DNA of 64,000 nucleotides from JBFLYZ01 sp040756415 (GTDB lineage Bacteria; Bacteroidota; Bacteroidia; JADZBD01). The DNA lies in contig JBFLYZ010000001.1 of assembly GCA_040756415.1 (NCBI GenBank), positions 62,001-126,000 of the forward strand, in the 5' to 3' direction. Each line of letters begins with the position of its first letter. The stretch's first letter is position 1. The notes under the pieces are model-generated. The model was not told the DNA's origin. It made no database searches and was given only the letters and a program-made list of their open reading frames with translations. A program made the position numbers and the translations under genes. This document shows positions 16,163 through 24,578 of the stretch, piece after piece.

Positions 16163-16609
16163 TTAGGTGTAAGTAAAATCGATCACGAAGTTTTTCTTCT
16201 GGGGAGGGGCCTGGGCCTTTTTCCAGTCTATGCCGAACACCGTTTTAAGCGCCAGCTTGTAGTTGATCGAAGAAAAAGGCTTGATGATATGATAATGCGC
16301 GCCCAGCGCATACATATCATCGATATCCCGCTCTGAGCGCGAGCCTGTAAAAGTGATCACGGGTATATTCCTGTATTTTTCGATTGATTTCAGCTCCTTC
16401 AGGCATTCCCGGCCGTCCTTCTGCGGCATATTGATATCCATGAACACCAGGTCAACGTCTTTCCGCGCTTCAAGCAGCGCCTGGAACTCCCGGCAATTCG
16501 CGGCCACGGAAAGCGCGCAGGCGATCTTCAGCTCCCGGACGGCCCTTGAAAAGAAGAACACATCATCCGGATCGTCCTCCACCAGAAGGATGTTCAGCGA
16601 TTCATTCAT
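16163..16609 (-). CDS. Single-domain response regulator (Rcp1-like receiver)
   Basis: A 148-residue protein made only of a receiver domain plus a short Lys/Pro-rich tail. The acidic pocket is in LLVEDDPDD, the phosphoacceptor aspartate in LVFMDINMP, the switch threonine in ITFTGS and the lysine in IIKPF. There is no DNA-binding or enzymatic output. Such proteins usually take phosphate from hybrid or phytochrome-type histidine kinases; none is adjacent. It starts 72 bp after marR, beyond a terminator-like hairpin. Confidence 0.9.
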   Translation of the reverse strand: MNESLNILLVEDDPDDVFFFSRAVRELKIACALSVAANCREFQALLEARKDVDLVFMDINMPQKDGRECLKELKSIEKYRNIPVITFTGSRSERDIDDMYALGAHYHIIKPFSSINYKLALKTVFGIDWKKAQAPPQKKNFVIDFTYT

Positions 16610-16621
16610 ATTCTATAAAAT

Positions 16622-16652
16622 AAAAAAACCCGGCATCTTCATTATCGGGCTT
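16622..16652 (-). terminator. Terminator-like hairpin between marR and the receiver gene
   Basis: On the minus strand AGCCCG pairs with CGGGTT around a 14-nt spacer, followed by a seven-T tract ending at 16622. The T-tract ends 12 bp before the ATG of the receiver gene, an arrangement similar to that at bioA. Confidence 0.5.
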
Positions 16653-16680
16653 AATTTGATTTTATTCGGCAGGCAGTTCG

Positions 16681-17124
16681 TCAGGGCACTCGGAGCTTTT
16701 TCAGGAGGGAGGTGAACAGCGTCACCTCATCCACACTGAAGGCTGACGTGAACTTTTTATACGGTTGTTCCTGCTGAATGCGCTCTACCAGCTTGCAGCC
16801 TTTCTCGGTCATGGTGATCTCCACCTTCCTGCGGTTCTGCAGGTTGACCGTACGTTTCAGCAATTTCTTATCCGTTAGGCGGGTGACCACCCTCGATACA
16901 TCCGCGTTCTTTTCCGGCAGGCGGGTCTTGAGCTCCGTGACCGTGATCGATTTCGGATGCAGTCGAGCCACCGCCATCAGTACGTTGAACTGTTGGACCG
17001 TAATTCCGTACTTGGCAAGTATTGCCTTGTACTTATCCGTAAGCCAGAAGTGTGTGAAGTGAAGACTATTTAAAATCGTAGCGGAGTCACCGGCATCATC
17101 AGGTTCTTTTGACTCTGTTTTCAT
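16681..17124 (-). CDS. MarR-family transcriptional regulator
   Basis: A 147-residue winged-helix regulator. The recognition region is ITVTELKTRLPEKNADVSRVVTRLTDKKLLKR (about 57-88), with the wing in NRRKVEITMTEKGCKLVERI. MarR dimers bind inverted repeats and are usually released by small phenolic ligands, oxidants or lipids. The upstream region carries a nearly perfect inverted repeat that fits an autoregulatory operator. No transporter or enzyme is divergently adjacent, so the regulated pathway is not visible apart from the gene itself. Confidence 0.9.
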   Translation of the reverse strand: MKTESKEPDDAGDSATILNSLHFTHFWLTDKYKAILAKYGITVQQFNVLMAVARLHPKSITVTELKTRLPEKNADVSRVVTRLTDKKLLKRTVNLQNRRKVEITMTEKGCKLVERIQQEQPYKKFTSAFSVDEVTLFTSLLKKLRVP

Positions 17125-17160
17125 TGCGTGTATTCATTGCCGCCAAAAATCGGTTTTTTT

Positions 17161-17203
17161 TTGTTTGAAAAATCATTCCCTTGTTCAAACAACAATTGTT
17201 TGA
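17161..17203. promoter_or_regulatory. Inverted-repeat operator upstream of marR
   Basis: TCAAACAA and TTGTTTGA form an 8-bp inverted repeat with a CAA spacer at 17185-17203. A third half-site, TTGTTTGAA, at 17161-17169 pairs with TTCAAACAA at 17184-17192. The cluster ends 36 bp upstream of the marR start codon, as expected for MarR autoregulation. Confidence 0.7.
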
Positions 17204-17299
17204 TCATTTTTTTCCGGCAAGGTACGAAGCTTCCCGGATGAGGCATAGGACTATGCGTATACCCTTGCCGCCCTGCCGGTGACCAGGGTGCCAGTCCAT

Positions 17300-17500
17300 T
17301 CACTTGTCCTTGTGATCCCTTGGGACAAGCCAGCAATAAACGAACGTTATTGCAATGAAGCGTTTTATAAGCCAGAAATGAACAATAGAAACCGGAAATG
17401 GCCGCTTATGACATTGGATTGCACGAATTACAGCGCGTGGCCGGAGCAGGCCGATAAGCGCCAGGCTAAGGCCAAGAGCAATACATGAAAAGAGCTTCAT
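17300..17500 (-). CDS. Possible small membrane protein
   Basis: A 66-residue open frame from an ATG at 17500, with two hydrophobic segments (FSCIALGLSLALIGLL and FIAITFVYCWLV) separated by RPRAVIRAI and a basic loop. The order hydrophobic - RPxxVIRxI - basic loop - hydrophobic resembles small DUF6199-type proteins. The frame is open further upstream to 17584, where it would overlap the leader of the TPR-phosphatase gene. It occupies an otherwise empty interval between marR and that gene. No promoter was seen, and it may be chance. Confidence 0.35.
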   Translation of the reverse strand: MKLFSCIALGLSLALIGLLRPRAVIRAIQCHKRPFPVSIVHFWLIKRFIAITFVYCWLVPRDHKDK

Positions 17501-17621
17501 GCGTGTGATTTTTTCAGCGGAAGCTGGATCGCCCCATTCTTTAAACAATGCAAGCAAAAAAGCCGGGCATTCTTTGGGATCCAATGCGCGCAGAGGCGGC
17601 TTTTCGCTTATCTTTACCGTA

Positions 17622-19706
17622 ATGAAAAAGCTGTTCCTGGCTCTTGTGCTACTACCCTTTTCCTTTTATGCGCAGGTCACCCGCGAGATCGACAGCCTGC
17701 TGCGTTTGCTCCCGGATGCCAGGGGAGAGAAAAAAGCGTCACTTCATTCGGGCATAGGCTTCCGCTACCTGCGCATAGACCCGGTAAAGAGCTACGAACA
17801 CCTTACCCGGGCCCTGCACCTGGCCGATTCGGGAAATTATGAAAAGGTACGCATTCATGTACTGGACAACCTGGGCATTTACTATAAGGACCGCGGCAGC
17901 TATGATGAAGCCCGTATATCGTTCACTGCGGCCCTGGAAGGAGCGAAAAAGCTGGGGCAGAAAGACCTGATCGGGGATGTTTACCAGGACTTTGCCAATA
18001 TGTACAAACGCATGGGCGTTTACGACACCGCGCTCACTTTCATGCTCACCGCGCTGAAGATCGCGGAAGAGATGAAAGACAACCGGGAGCAGATCACCAT
18101 CAATACCAATATCGGGAGTTTGTACGTGAACCGGGAGGAATACGATCAGGCCCTGAAGTACTTTCAGCAATCGATAAAGATAGCTGAGCTGGCGGGCGAC
18201 AAAACGAGCGTGGCGGGAGCTATTATCGGAATGGGCATCGTTTACGGAAGCCGGGGCGATCTGGAAAAGGCGATCGGGCAGTTCGAACATGCGCTCAAGA
18301 TTGCCGAGCAGATCCCGGATTACACCCAGATCAGCACCTGCTACTCCAATATCAGCACGGCCTATTCTCTATTGGGAGATCATGATAAAGCCATCGATTA
18401 CAAACTGCGGACGGTCGAGCTTAAAAGCAAGCTGAACGCAAAAGACGAGCTGGCCGATGCCCTATGCACCCTCGGGTCGCTTTACCAGACCAAAGGCGAT
18501 AACAAAAAAGCGCTGGACTACCTCGGGAAAGGCATTGCCATCGCGGAAGAGATCCAAAATAAGGAGTGCATGCGCTTCGCCTACGAAAGCGCAGCCCATG
18601 TTTACTCCGCTATGGGCGATCACAAGACCGCTTTCGAATACCAGAAAAAATATATTGAGGTGAACAAGAAAATATATAATGAGCAAAAATCAAAACAGAT
18701 CGCTGAGCTGGACGCACGCTATCAATCAGAAAAGAAACAAAAGGAGCTCGAGCTTAACGAGGAAAAGCTGAAAAGCAAAGATGCCCAGCTCAGCCAGCAG
18801 CGAACAATGAGCTATTTCACGGTGGGTGGCCTGGTGCTGGCGCTGGCCCTGGCCTTCGTCACCTTACGCGGATATAACCAGAAGAAGAAAGCAGGCATGC
18901 TGCTCGCCCAGAAGAACGCGATCATAGAAGAACGTAACAAAGACATTACCGACAGCATTTACTACGCCAGGCGCATACAGGAAGCCATTCTGCCCCGGCA
19001 GGACTCCCTGCGCGGCCTTTTCCCCGATTCTTTCATCCTGTTCAGGCCGCGCGATATTGTGAGCGGTGATTTCTACTGGTTCGCGGAAAAGGACGGGAAA
19101 AAGCTGGTGGCCGCGGTGGACTGCACCGGCCACGGGGTGCCGGGGGCTTTTATGAGCATGATCGGCAACGCTTTCCTGAACGAGGTACTGCGCGAGAAAG
19201 GCCTTACCCGCCCGGCCATGATCCTGAGCGAGCTCCGCCACCTGGTGATCAACGCCCTAAGGCAATCCGGTGCCGAAGGAGAAACAAAGGACGGCATGGA
19301 CATTGCCATTCTATCTGTTGACGAAAAGAACGGAACAGCGGAGTTTGCCGGGGCCAACAACCCCCTGTGGCTGTTCAGGCAGGTAAACGGCACCTGCGGG
19401 CTTACCGAATACAAGCCCGATAAGCGCTCCATCAGCTACCATAAAGGACTGGGACTGCCCTTCAGCAACCATACGATACCGTTGCAGAAAGGCGACCTTC
19501 TCTATATCTTTACAGACGGCTATGCCGATCAGTTCGGGGGTGAGAAAGGGAAAAAGTTCAAGTACCGGCAGCTCCAGGAAAAGATCCGCAGCGTCTGCAA
19601 CCTTGACATGGTACAACAGGCCGCATTCCTGGAAAAGACATTCGATGACTGGAAAGGCGGCCTCGAACAGGTCGATGATATGCTGCTCATCGGCATCCGG
19701 ATATAG
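17622..19706 (+). CDS. TPR-repeat membrane protein with SpoIIE-type serine phosphatase domain
   Basis: A 694-residue signalling protein. The ATG at 17622 gives a signal peptide (MKKLFLALVLLPFSFYAQ). About ten tetratricopeptide repeats follow to about residue 375 (for example DEARISFTAALEGAKKLG and GDLEKAIGQFEHALKIAEQ), then a Lys/Glu-rich coiled coil, one membrane helix near 400-415, a second coiled coil and the PP2C-like domain. Phosphatase hallmarks are DIVSGDFYWF, DCTGHGVPGAFMSMIGNAFL, DGMDIAILS, GANNPLWLF and IFTDGYADQFGG, carrying the metal-binding aspartates. Periplasmic TPRs would sense and the cytoplasmic phosphatase would act on a partner, often an anti-sigma antagonist. It is followed 6 bp later by trmD. 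Confidence 0.9.
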   Translation: MKKLFLALVLLPFSFYAQVTREIDSLLRLLPDARGEKKASLHSGIGFRYLRIDPVKSYEHLTRALHLADSGNYEKVRIHVLDNLGIYYKDRGSYDEARISFTAALEGAKKLGQKDLIGDVYQDFANMYKRMGVYDTALTFMLTALKIAEEMKDNREQITINTNIGSLYVNREEYDQALKYFQQSIKIAELAGDKTSVAGAIIGMGIVYGSRGDLEKAIGQFEHALKIAEQIPDYTQISTCYSNISTAYSLLGDHDKAIDYKLRTVELKSKLNAKDELADALCTLGSLYQTKGDNKKALDYLGKGIAIAEEIQNKECMRFAYESAAHVYSAMGDHKTAFEYQKKYIEVNKKIYNEQKSKQIAELDARYQSEKKQKELELNEEKLKSKDAQLSQQRTMSYFTVGGLVLALALAFVTLRGYNQKKKAGMLLAQKNAIIEERNKDITDSIYYARRIQEAILPRQDSLRGLFPDSFILFRPRDIVSGDFYWFAEKDGKKLVAAVDCTGHGVPGAFMSMIGNAFLNEVLREKGLTRPAMILSELRHLVINALRQSGAEGETKDGMDIAILSVDEKNGTAEFAGANNPLWLFRQVNGTCGLTEYKPDKRSISYHKGLGLPFSNHTIPLQKGDLLYIFTDGYADQFGGEKGKKFKYRQLQEKIRSVCNLDMVQQAAFLEKTFDDWKGGLEQVDDMLLIGIRI

Positions 19707-19712
19707 GTCTCT

Positions 19713-20387
19713 ATGCGTATCGATATCATAAGCGTTTTACCCGGGCTGCTCGAAAGCCCTTTCGCCCACAGCATCATGAAACGGGCGATCAGCAAGGGCC
19801 TGGTGCAGGTGCATTTCCATAACCTGCGTAATTATGCCAGCGATAATTACCGCTCGGTTGACGACTACGCCTATGGAGGCGGGGCGGGAATGATCATGAT
19901 GATAGAGCCCATAGCCAAATGCATAGAAGAGCTTAAAGCCGCACGGGCCTATGATGAGGTGATCTATATGAGCCCTGACGGACAATTGCTCGACCAGAAG
20001 CTGTCGAATACCTTTTCCACCTGTAGGAACCTTATCATTCTTTGCGGGCATTACAAGGGCGTTGACGAGCGGGTGCGCGAGCACTTCATTACGCGCGAGA
20101 TCTCCATTGGAGACTACGTGCTGTCGGGCGGGGAACTGCCCGCTGCCGTTTTCTGCGACAGCATCATCCGCCTCATCCCGGGCGTCATCTCCGATGAGAC
20201 CTCGGCCTTATCGGACTCTTTCCAGGACGGGCTGATCGCACCTCCCGCCTATACCCGCCCCGAGAATTTCAGGGGATGGAAGGTGCCCGAAGTGCTGCTG
20301 AGCGGCAACCATAAGCTGATCGAGGAATGGAAGCACGAGCAGGCCCTGGAAAGGACCCGGAAAAGGCGGCCCGACCTGCTGAAATGA
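19713..20387 (+). CDS. trmD: tRNA (guanine37-N1)-methyltransferase
   Basis: A 224-residue SPOUT methyltransferase that methylates G37 of tRNAs and prevents frameshifting. Visible motifs are MRIDIISVLPGLL, DDYAYGGGAGMIMMIEP, VIYMSPDGQLLDQ, LIILCGHYKGVDERV and EISIGDYVLSGGELPA, which build the trefoil-knot SAM site and the dimer interface. It begins 6 bp after the TPR-phosphatase gene and precedes rplS, an arrangement reduced from the usual rpsP-rimM-trmD-rplS operon. rplS has its own likely promoter. Confidence 0.95.
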   Translation: MRIDIISVLPGLLESPFAHSIMKRAISKGLVQVHFHNLRNYASDNYRSVDDYAYGGGAGMIMMIEPIAKCIEELKAARAYDEVIYMSPDGQLLDQKLSNTFSTCRNLIILCGHYKGVDERVREHFITREISIGDYVLSGGELPAAVFCDSIIRLIPGVISDETSALSDSFQDGLIAPPAYTRPENFRGWKVPEVLLSGNHKLIEEWKHEQALERTRKRRPDLLK

Positions 20388-20515
20388 TCCCTGGCCATTT
20401 ACCTGCCGGGGCGCCTTCCGCACACGATAAAATCGGTCTTATAGCAGTACCTGAGGGGCAAAATAACTATGCAAGACAAGCCGGGGGTCAATGCCAATAT
20501 ATTTTTATCCGGTAA

Positions 20516-20547
20516 TTTCCTTATTCCGGGAAAAATGCGTAGGTTTG
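20516..20547 (+). promoter_or_regulatory. Likely promoter of rplS
   Basis: TAGGTTTG at 20540-20547 matches TAnnTTTG, with TTTC (near TTTG) at 20516-20519 and 20-bp spacing. The rplS start is 36 bp downstream. This supports rplS transcription independent of trmD. Confidence 0.5.
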
Positions 20548-20583
20548 TGGCCCTTTTGTAAAAAATTCTAAAAAACGAGAGTC

Positions 20584-20991
20584 ATGGATTTGATTAAATA
20601 CGTTCAGGATCAACTGATTGCAAAGAACAAGATTCCTGATTTCAAGGCTGGCGATACCATTACGGTCTCTTATAAGATCAAGGAAGGCGATAAAGAGCGC
20701 GTACAGGAGTTCAGCGGGGTGGTGATACAGCGCAAAGGTACTGGCGCCACCAAAACCTTCACGGTACGTAAGATATCGAACGGGGTGGGTGTGGAAAGGA
20801 TCTTTCCTTTGAACTCGCCTTTCATTGAAAGCATAGAGGTGAACAAAAAAGGCGATGTGCGCAGGGCCAAACTGTTCTACCTGCGTGAGCTGACCGGTAA
20901 GAAAGCCCGCATCCAGGAGCGCAGGCTGATAACCAGCGCGGAAGAGGAGCAAACTCCCGCACCGGCCGAGACCGAAAAAACCACCGCTTAA
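20584..20991 (+). CDS. rplS: 50S ribosomal protein L19
   Basis: A 135-residue L19, which sits at the 30S-50S interface. Conserved blocks are FKAGDTITVSYKIKEG, QEFSGVVIQRKGTG, TFTVRKISNGVGVERIFPLNSPFIESIEV and RRAKLFYLRELTGKKARI. After the core at about residue 117 it carries an acidic/Pro tail (EEEQTPAPAETEK), common in Bacteroidetes. It lies 196 bp after trmD, with its own promoter and a strong terminator. Confidence 0.97.
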   Translation: MDLIKYVQDQLIAKNKIPDFKAGDTITVSYKIKEGDKERVQEFSGVVIQRKGTGATKTFTVRKISNGVGVERIFPLNSPFIESIEVNKKGDVRRAKLFYLRELTGKKARIQERRLITSAEEEQTPAPAETEKTTA

Positions 20992-21017
20992 CGAGTATTC
21001 CTTTCTTTTTTGCCTGA

Positions 21018-21045
21018 AGCCTTCCCGTGCGGGAGGCTTTTTTTT
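21018..21045 (+). terminator. Rho-independent terminator of rplS
   Basis: AGCCTTCCC and GGGAGGCT pair in a long G/C-rich stem at 21018-21038, followed by a T-tract to 21045. It lies 27 bp after the rplS stop. Confidence 0.88.
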
Positions 21046-21085
21046 GGGCGTTATGGCACGGTATTCGAAACAACCCGGGCCGTAA

Positions 21086-21487
21086 ATGAACTCCTGCATT
21101 ATTAACTGCCCCAAACATATCGAACCGCATCGCTTGCCAGGTGGTCTTTTCTGGCATGATGAGCTGGACGATATATGGTGCGGTGTATCCGCGAAAGTGA
21201 AACGTACCCGGTCCCTGATGACCGATACCTATAAAGATCTGCGGTCCATAACCGGCAGGAAGGTACGCCTGTTATGGGATGCCACTGAGGCCCGGCCGAT
21301 GGATAAGGATATACGCGATCTCATTTACGATGAAATGAAAAAGACCTTCACTGCCATAGCCGTGGTCTCCGGATCGCCCATGGGCCTGATGGTCGCTGCG
21401 GCCCTGTGTGCGTCCACGGGCTGCCCGGTTCCGTTGAAGTTCTTCCACAAAGAGGACGATGCCAGGCGCTGGCTGAAAAAGTTCTAG
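21086..21487 (+). CDS. STAS/SEC14-like hypothetical protein (DUF7793-like)
   Basis: A 133-residue soluble protein. The pattern ITGRKVRLLWDATEARPMD, AIAVVSGSPMGLMVAAALC and VPLKFFHKEDDARRWLKKF resembles short Bacteroidetes STAS/SEC14-like proteins, where an LLVD strand, a helix, an AVxxxSP strand and a final FxxEExAxxWL helix recur. Several cysteines lie near the N-terminus (C4, C8, C32). The function is unknown. It stands alone between rplS and the CPBP gene. Confidence 0.65.
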   Translation: MNSCIINCPKHIEPHRLPGGLFWHDELDDIWCGVSAKVKRTRSLMTDTYKDLRSITGRKVRLLWDATEARPMDKDIRDLIYDEMKKTFTAIAVVSGSPMGLMVAAALCASTGCPVPLKFFHKEDDARRWLKKF

Positions 21488-21530
21488 GCTGCGGTCATTT
21501 CCCCCCAGCGATCCATAGAAAAGTTTATTC

Positions 21531-21538
21531 TATTTTTG
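21531..21538 (+). promoter_or_regulatory. Possible -7 box of the CPBP gene
   Basis: TATTTTTG matches TAnnTTTG and lies 10 bp before the ATG at 21549. No -33 TTTG is seen, and the short leader makes this tentative. Confidence 0.35.
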
Positions 21539-21548
21539 GCCGCAGATC

Positions 21549-22346
21549 ATGGTCCGGAAAATAGTTCTCGACACCTTTCATCGCTCCGAAGAGGAGGCAA
21601 AGCAACACAGCGCCAGCGCAAAGGGCAGCAAAGCCGACTGGAAAGTGTTCATCATCTGCGTGCTGGTGGCCTTCTGCCTGACCATGAATAAGTACCTTGG
21701 AGATTCATCTTTCCTGTACTCGCTTCTGGGCTGGATGGAAAGCAACGAATTGCGCGACAGGATATTCCATTCCGCCAACGGCCAGCTTTATACCCTGACC
21801 TGGTGGGTGGCGGTGCTCTGTTTCTTCTATCTGGCTGTACCCGTGATCTTCATCAAGCTCTTTTTCCGCGAACGCCTTCGCGATTACGGGCTGAAACTGA
21901 AAGGGACTTTTGCCGATTACCCCCTGTACCTGCTCATGCTGCTGATCATGATACCCCTGGTGCTTTATTTTTCGCGCAGCCCCGGCTTTCAGGCGCGCTA
22001 CCCCTTCTATTCCCTTAGCCCGGGCGAAGGCCTCTATCCTAACTTCCTGATATGGGAATTGCTGTACATGCTGCAGTTCTGCGCGCTGGAATTCTTTTTC
22101 CGCGGCTTTATGCTGCACGGCACCCGGCTGCGCTTCGGGTTCTACTCTATTTTTGTGATGACCATACCCTACTGCATGATCCATTTCGGAAAACCCCTGC
22201 CGGAGACCATTGCCGCCATCATCGCTGGCATAGCGCTGGGCGTGCTCAGCCTGAAAAGCCGGTCCATTCTGCTGGGGATAGCCATACATTGCAGCGTGGC
22301 CATTGCCATGGATATCTGCGCCCTCTGGCAAAAGGGATTGCTATAG
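21549..22346 (+). CDS. CPBP-family membrane protein (Abi/CAAX protease-like)
   Basis: A 265-residue protein with about six hydrophobic segments. The family core is at about 178-265: the ALEFFFRGFML helix, IPYCMIHFGKPLPE, and the final helix with AAIIAGIALGVLSLKSRSILLGIAIHCSVA. In canonical CPBP proteases motif 1 is EExxxR. Here it reads L-E-F-F-F-R, so only one glutamate remains, while the motif 2 histidine is kept. It may be a protease with an altered site or a non-catalytic relative. Its stop shares CTATAG with the stop of convergent dacB. Confidence 0.85.
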   Translation: MVRKIVLDTFHRSEEEAKQHSASAKGSKADWKVFIICVLVAFCLTMNKYLGDSSFLYSLLGWMESNELRDRIFHSANGQLYTLTWWVAVLCFFYLAVPVIFIKLFFRERLRDYGLKLKGTFADYPLYLLMLLIMIPLVLYFSRSPGFQARYPFYSLSPGEGLYPNFLIWELLYMLQFCALEFFFRGFMLHGTRLRFGFYSIFVMTIPYCMIHFGKPLPETIAAIIAGIALGVLSLKSRSILLGIAIHCSVAIAMDICALWQKGLL

Positions 22347-23786
22347 CTTTGTCAGGGCCTCCATGAGCTTTTCCAATTTGATTCGCATCTCCTTGGCCGT
22401 GCAATCGTAATTATTCGCGATCATGGCGAAGGCCAGCAGGTCGCCATTCTTTTTGGTGACATAACCCGCGTAGCTGCGCACCCGGGCGATATAGCCGCTT
22501 TTGGCCGCCACGCTGGCATTCTGCCTGGGAAGCGATTTGTAAAAGATGCCGAACGTCTTTTCCTTGCTCATTACCTTCATGACCATAGCCAACTGCTTGC
22601 AGGTAATGGAATTCCAACGCGAAAGGCCGCTGCCGTCATTCAGGTACATGCCTTGGGTATCTATTCCCTTGCCGGCCCAGAACTGGGTAAGCGCAGCAGT
22701 GCCCGCCCCATCGCTGCCCATGCCCGCTTGCTTCAGCCCTATCGTTTTCAGCAAAGCCTCGGCATACAGGTTCACGCTGTTCCTGTTGGTCCAGTACACG
22801 ATGTCTGACAAAGGAGGCGAGAACACCGAGTCGATGATATTTCTTTTGGCCGGGGCATACGCTTTCTTCAATTTAAGCTCGCGGACGGTGGAGGGCTCCT
22901 TCGCAACCTTTATTCCCGCAAAGCGTATGGCGGTATCCAGTACGTGGGCAAGGAACAGCGGGGGATCGGGCATGGATCCGTCCACACCGTATTCCTGTTG
23001 GTGAGGGGGAACCGTGCCTGTCGCATACCGCTTATTGTGGTAAGGGGCTCCATAGATGTAGCAATTATCTTCCGTACCATAGGCTTTGACCGCATTGATG
23101 ATCTTCATGCCGGGTATTTCAGGGTCTATCCTCACGATCCGGGCTGAGTCACCCGTACCGCCTGTTTTAAAATAAACAGTATACAGATTATCGCGGTAAT
23201 TGATGCCGCAGGCTCCAGCGCCATAGTAATTGCCTATGTCGCTCCATATCCAGGTCGATGACACCATACCGTCTTCCATCACCGAAGCGTCAGCCACTAC
23301 CGCACCTTCTATATGCTTAAGCCCTTTGTTCCTCAGGCCCTGGGCCCACTTGCCCGTAAAAGGGACACAGTCCAACCCTGTACAGGGAAAATACTTGGAA
23401 CCCAATGCGGGATCACCGCTTCCTTTGATGTAAAGATTGCCTTTCAGCACCCCCGTTAATGTATCGAACTGTCCATCGTGCTCCAGCCAGGTGCCATACC
23501 TGAATTTCTCGCCCAATAAACAGAGGGCCGCGGCCGTGGTCACCGTTTTAAGGGCGCTGGCCGGTACCAGTCCCGTACTTCCGTTATGATCGACAAGAAC
23601 CGAATCCTTTTTTATATCGAGGACATAAATACCCAGCATGCCGTGTGCCAGGTCGGGGTCTTTCTTTAATTTCTCCACTTCGCTCTTGAGCTGCGATGCG
23701 GAAGGATCGGCCGCAGTGGAAGAAGAAAGTAAAAGACAGGCGCTGCCGGACAGGATAAAAAAAGCAAATCCCAATACCCGTCTCAT
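22341..23786 (-). CDS. dacB: D-alanyl-D-alanine carboxypeptidase/endopeptidase (PBP4, family S13)
   Basis: A 481-residue periplasmic penicillin-binding protein that trims peptidoglycan stem peptides and crosslinks. A signal peptide precedes the nucleophile motif SxxK, seen as PASALK with S77 and K80. The second motif SxN is in NRNSVNLYAEALLK and the third (K-S/T-G) in AAKSGYIARVRSYAGYV. The long insertion between motifs 1 and 2 (FYFxxx-like domains II and III) is as in S13 enzymes. It overlaps the upstream pterin dehydratase gene by ATGA, and its stop overlaps the convergent CPBP gene. Confidence 0.93.
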   Translation of the reverse strand: MRRVLGFAFFILSGSACLLLSSSTAADPSASQLKSEVEKLKKDPDLAHGMLGIYVLDIKKDSVLVDHNGSTGLVPASALKTVTTAAALCLLGEKFRYGTWLEHDGQFDTLTGVLKGNLYIKGSGDPALGSKYFPCTGLDCVPFTGKWAQGLRNKGLKHIEGAVVADASVMEDGMVSSTWIWSDIGNYYGAGACGINYRDNLYTVYFKTGGTGDSARIVRIDPEIPGMKIINAVKAYGTEDNCYIYGAPYHNKRYATGTVPPHQQEYGVDGSMPDPPLFLAHVLDTAIRFAGIKVAKEPSTVRELKLKKAYAPAKRNIIDSVFSPPLSDIVYWTNRNSVNLYAEALLKTIGLKQAGMGSDGAGTAALTQFWAGKGIDTQGMYLNDGSGLSRWNSITCKQLAMVMKVMSKEKTFGIFYKSLPRQNASVAAKSGYIARVRSYAGYVTKKNGDLLAFAMIANNYDCTAKEMRIKLEKLMEALTKL

Positions 23787-24034
23787 ACCTTGATCTTGTC
23801 GATCTCTGCAGCCAGCCTGCGGTCGCGGTCGGTAACGGTATTACCCGCATCATGCGAATACAGGGCGATCTCCACGGTATTGTACACGTTCTTCCACTCC
23901 GGGTGATGGTTCATCTTTTCAGCGATGAGGGCCACCTTGCTCATAAAGCCGAAGGCCTCGATGAAATTGCTGAACCGGAATGTGCGTGTGAGGCGGTTGC
24001 CTGCCCCGTCAGGCGAATTCTCTTCTTTCCACAT
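23783..24034 (-). CDS. phhB: 4a-hydroxytetrahydrobiopterin dehydratase
   Basis: An 83-residue pterin-4a-carbinolamine dehydratase (PCD/DCoH). The active-site motif is MNHHPEW (H43-H44-P45-E46-W47), with the upstream FRFSNFIEAFGFM helix and downstream VYNTVEIALYSHDAGNTVTDRD strand typical of the fold. The enzyme recycles the pterin cofactor of aromatic amino acid hydroxylases, but no hydroxylase is nearby. Its TGA overlaps the dacB ATG, so the two are translationally coupled. Confidence 0.92.
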   Translation of the reverse strand: MWKEENSPDGAGNRLTRTFRFSNFIEAFGFMSKVALIAEKMNHHPEWKNVYNTVEIALYSHDAGNTVTDRDRRLAAEIDKIKV

Positions 24035-24089
24035 AGAATGGTTTTTCAGGCTAAATTAAGAATATTAAAATTTCACTTACTTTTACCTT

Positions 24090-24578
24090 ATGTACACCGG
24101 TATCCATTTCTTCCAGGCCGACCTTACACCGCAGGAGTACGAAAAGATAAGGGCCAATGCCACGCAGCGCCTGATACGCTATTCCCTTATCTGCATTCCC
24201 CTGCTGGGATTGATCGGCTATGGCTTGTATTATGCCAATAAGGAGCTGGCCGGAAAACCCGATCAGCAGGTACTCTACCAGGTGATCGGTGGCGTGGGCG
24301 GGCTGGCCGAGGCCATCCTGCTCTGGTATTACGGCAGCTTTCTGTGGAACTTCAGCAAGGATTTCAAGGATAAGAAGAAAAAGATCGCCACCGGCATCAT
24401 CCAGGGCAAACGCATACTGCGCCAGGGCAAGTTCAATGAATCCTGCCGCATGCTCTTTTCAGGCAATGAGTTCGTCATCAGCCGCGACACCTATGATAAG
24501 ATAGAAAAAGGCGCGAAGATCGAGCTGCATCTCACCCTGGCTACCGACCAGGTGCTTTTCATCAGGCGCGTGACCTAA
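24090..24578 (+). CDS. Hypothetical two-TM membrane protein
   Basis: A 162-residue protein of unknown family. The N-terminal 30 residues are polar (YTGIHFFQADLTPQEYEKI). Hydrophobic segments follow at about 31-48 and 65-85, then a basic stretch (FSKDFKDKKKKIATG) and a C-terminal soluble part with beta-strand character (LFSGNEFVISRDTYDKIEKGAKIELHL). The topology suggests a small membrane-anchored domain. Its TAA overlaps the stop of the convergent acyltransferase gene within CTAA. Confidence 0.7.
   Translation: MYTGIHFFQADLTPQEYEKIRANATQRLIRYSLICIPLLGLIGYGLYYANKELAGKPDQQVLYQVIGGVGGLAEAILLWYYGSFLWNFSKDFKDKKKKIATGIIQGKRILRQGKFNESCRMLFSGNEFVISRDTYDKIEKGAKIELHLTLATDQVLFIRRVT

Noticed and set aside
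17121..17336. A 71-codon minus-strand open frame upstream of marR
   Set aside because: It runs straight through the marR operator and shows no protein-like pattern.
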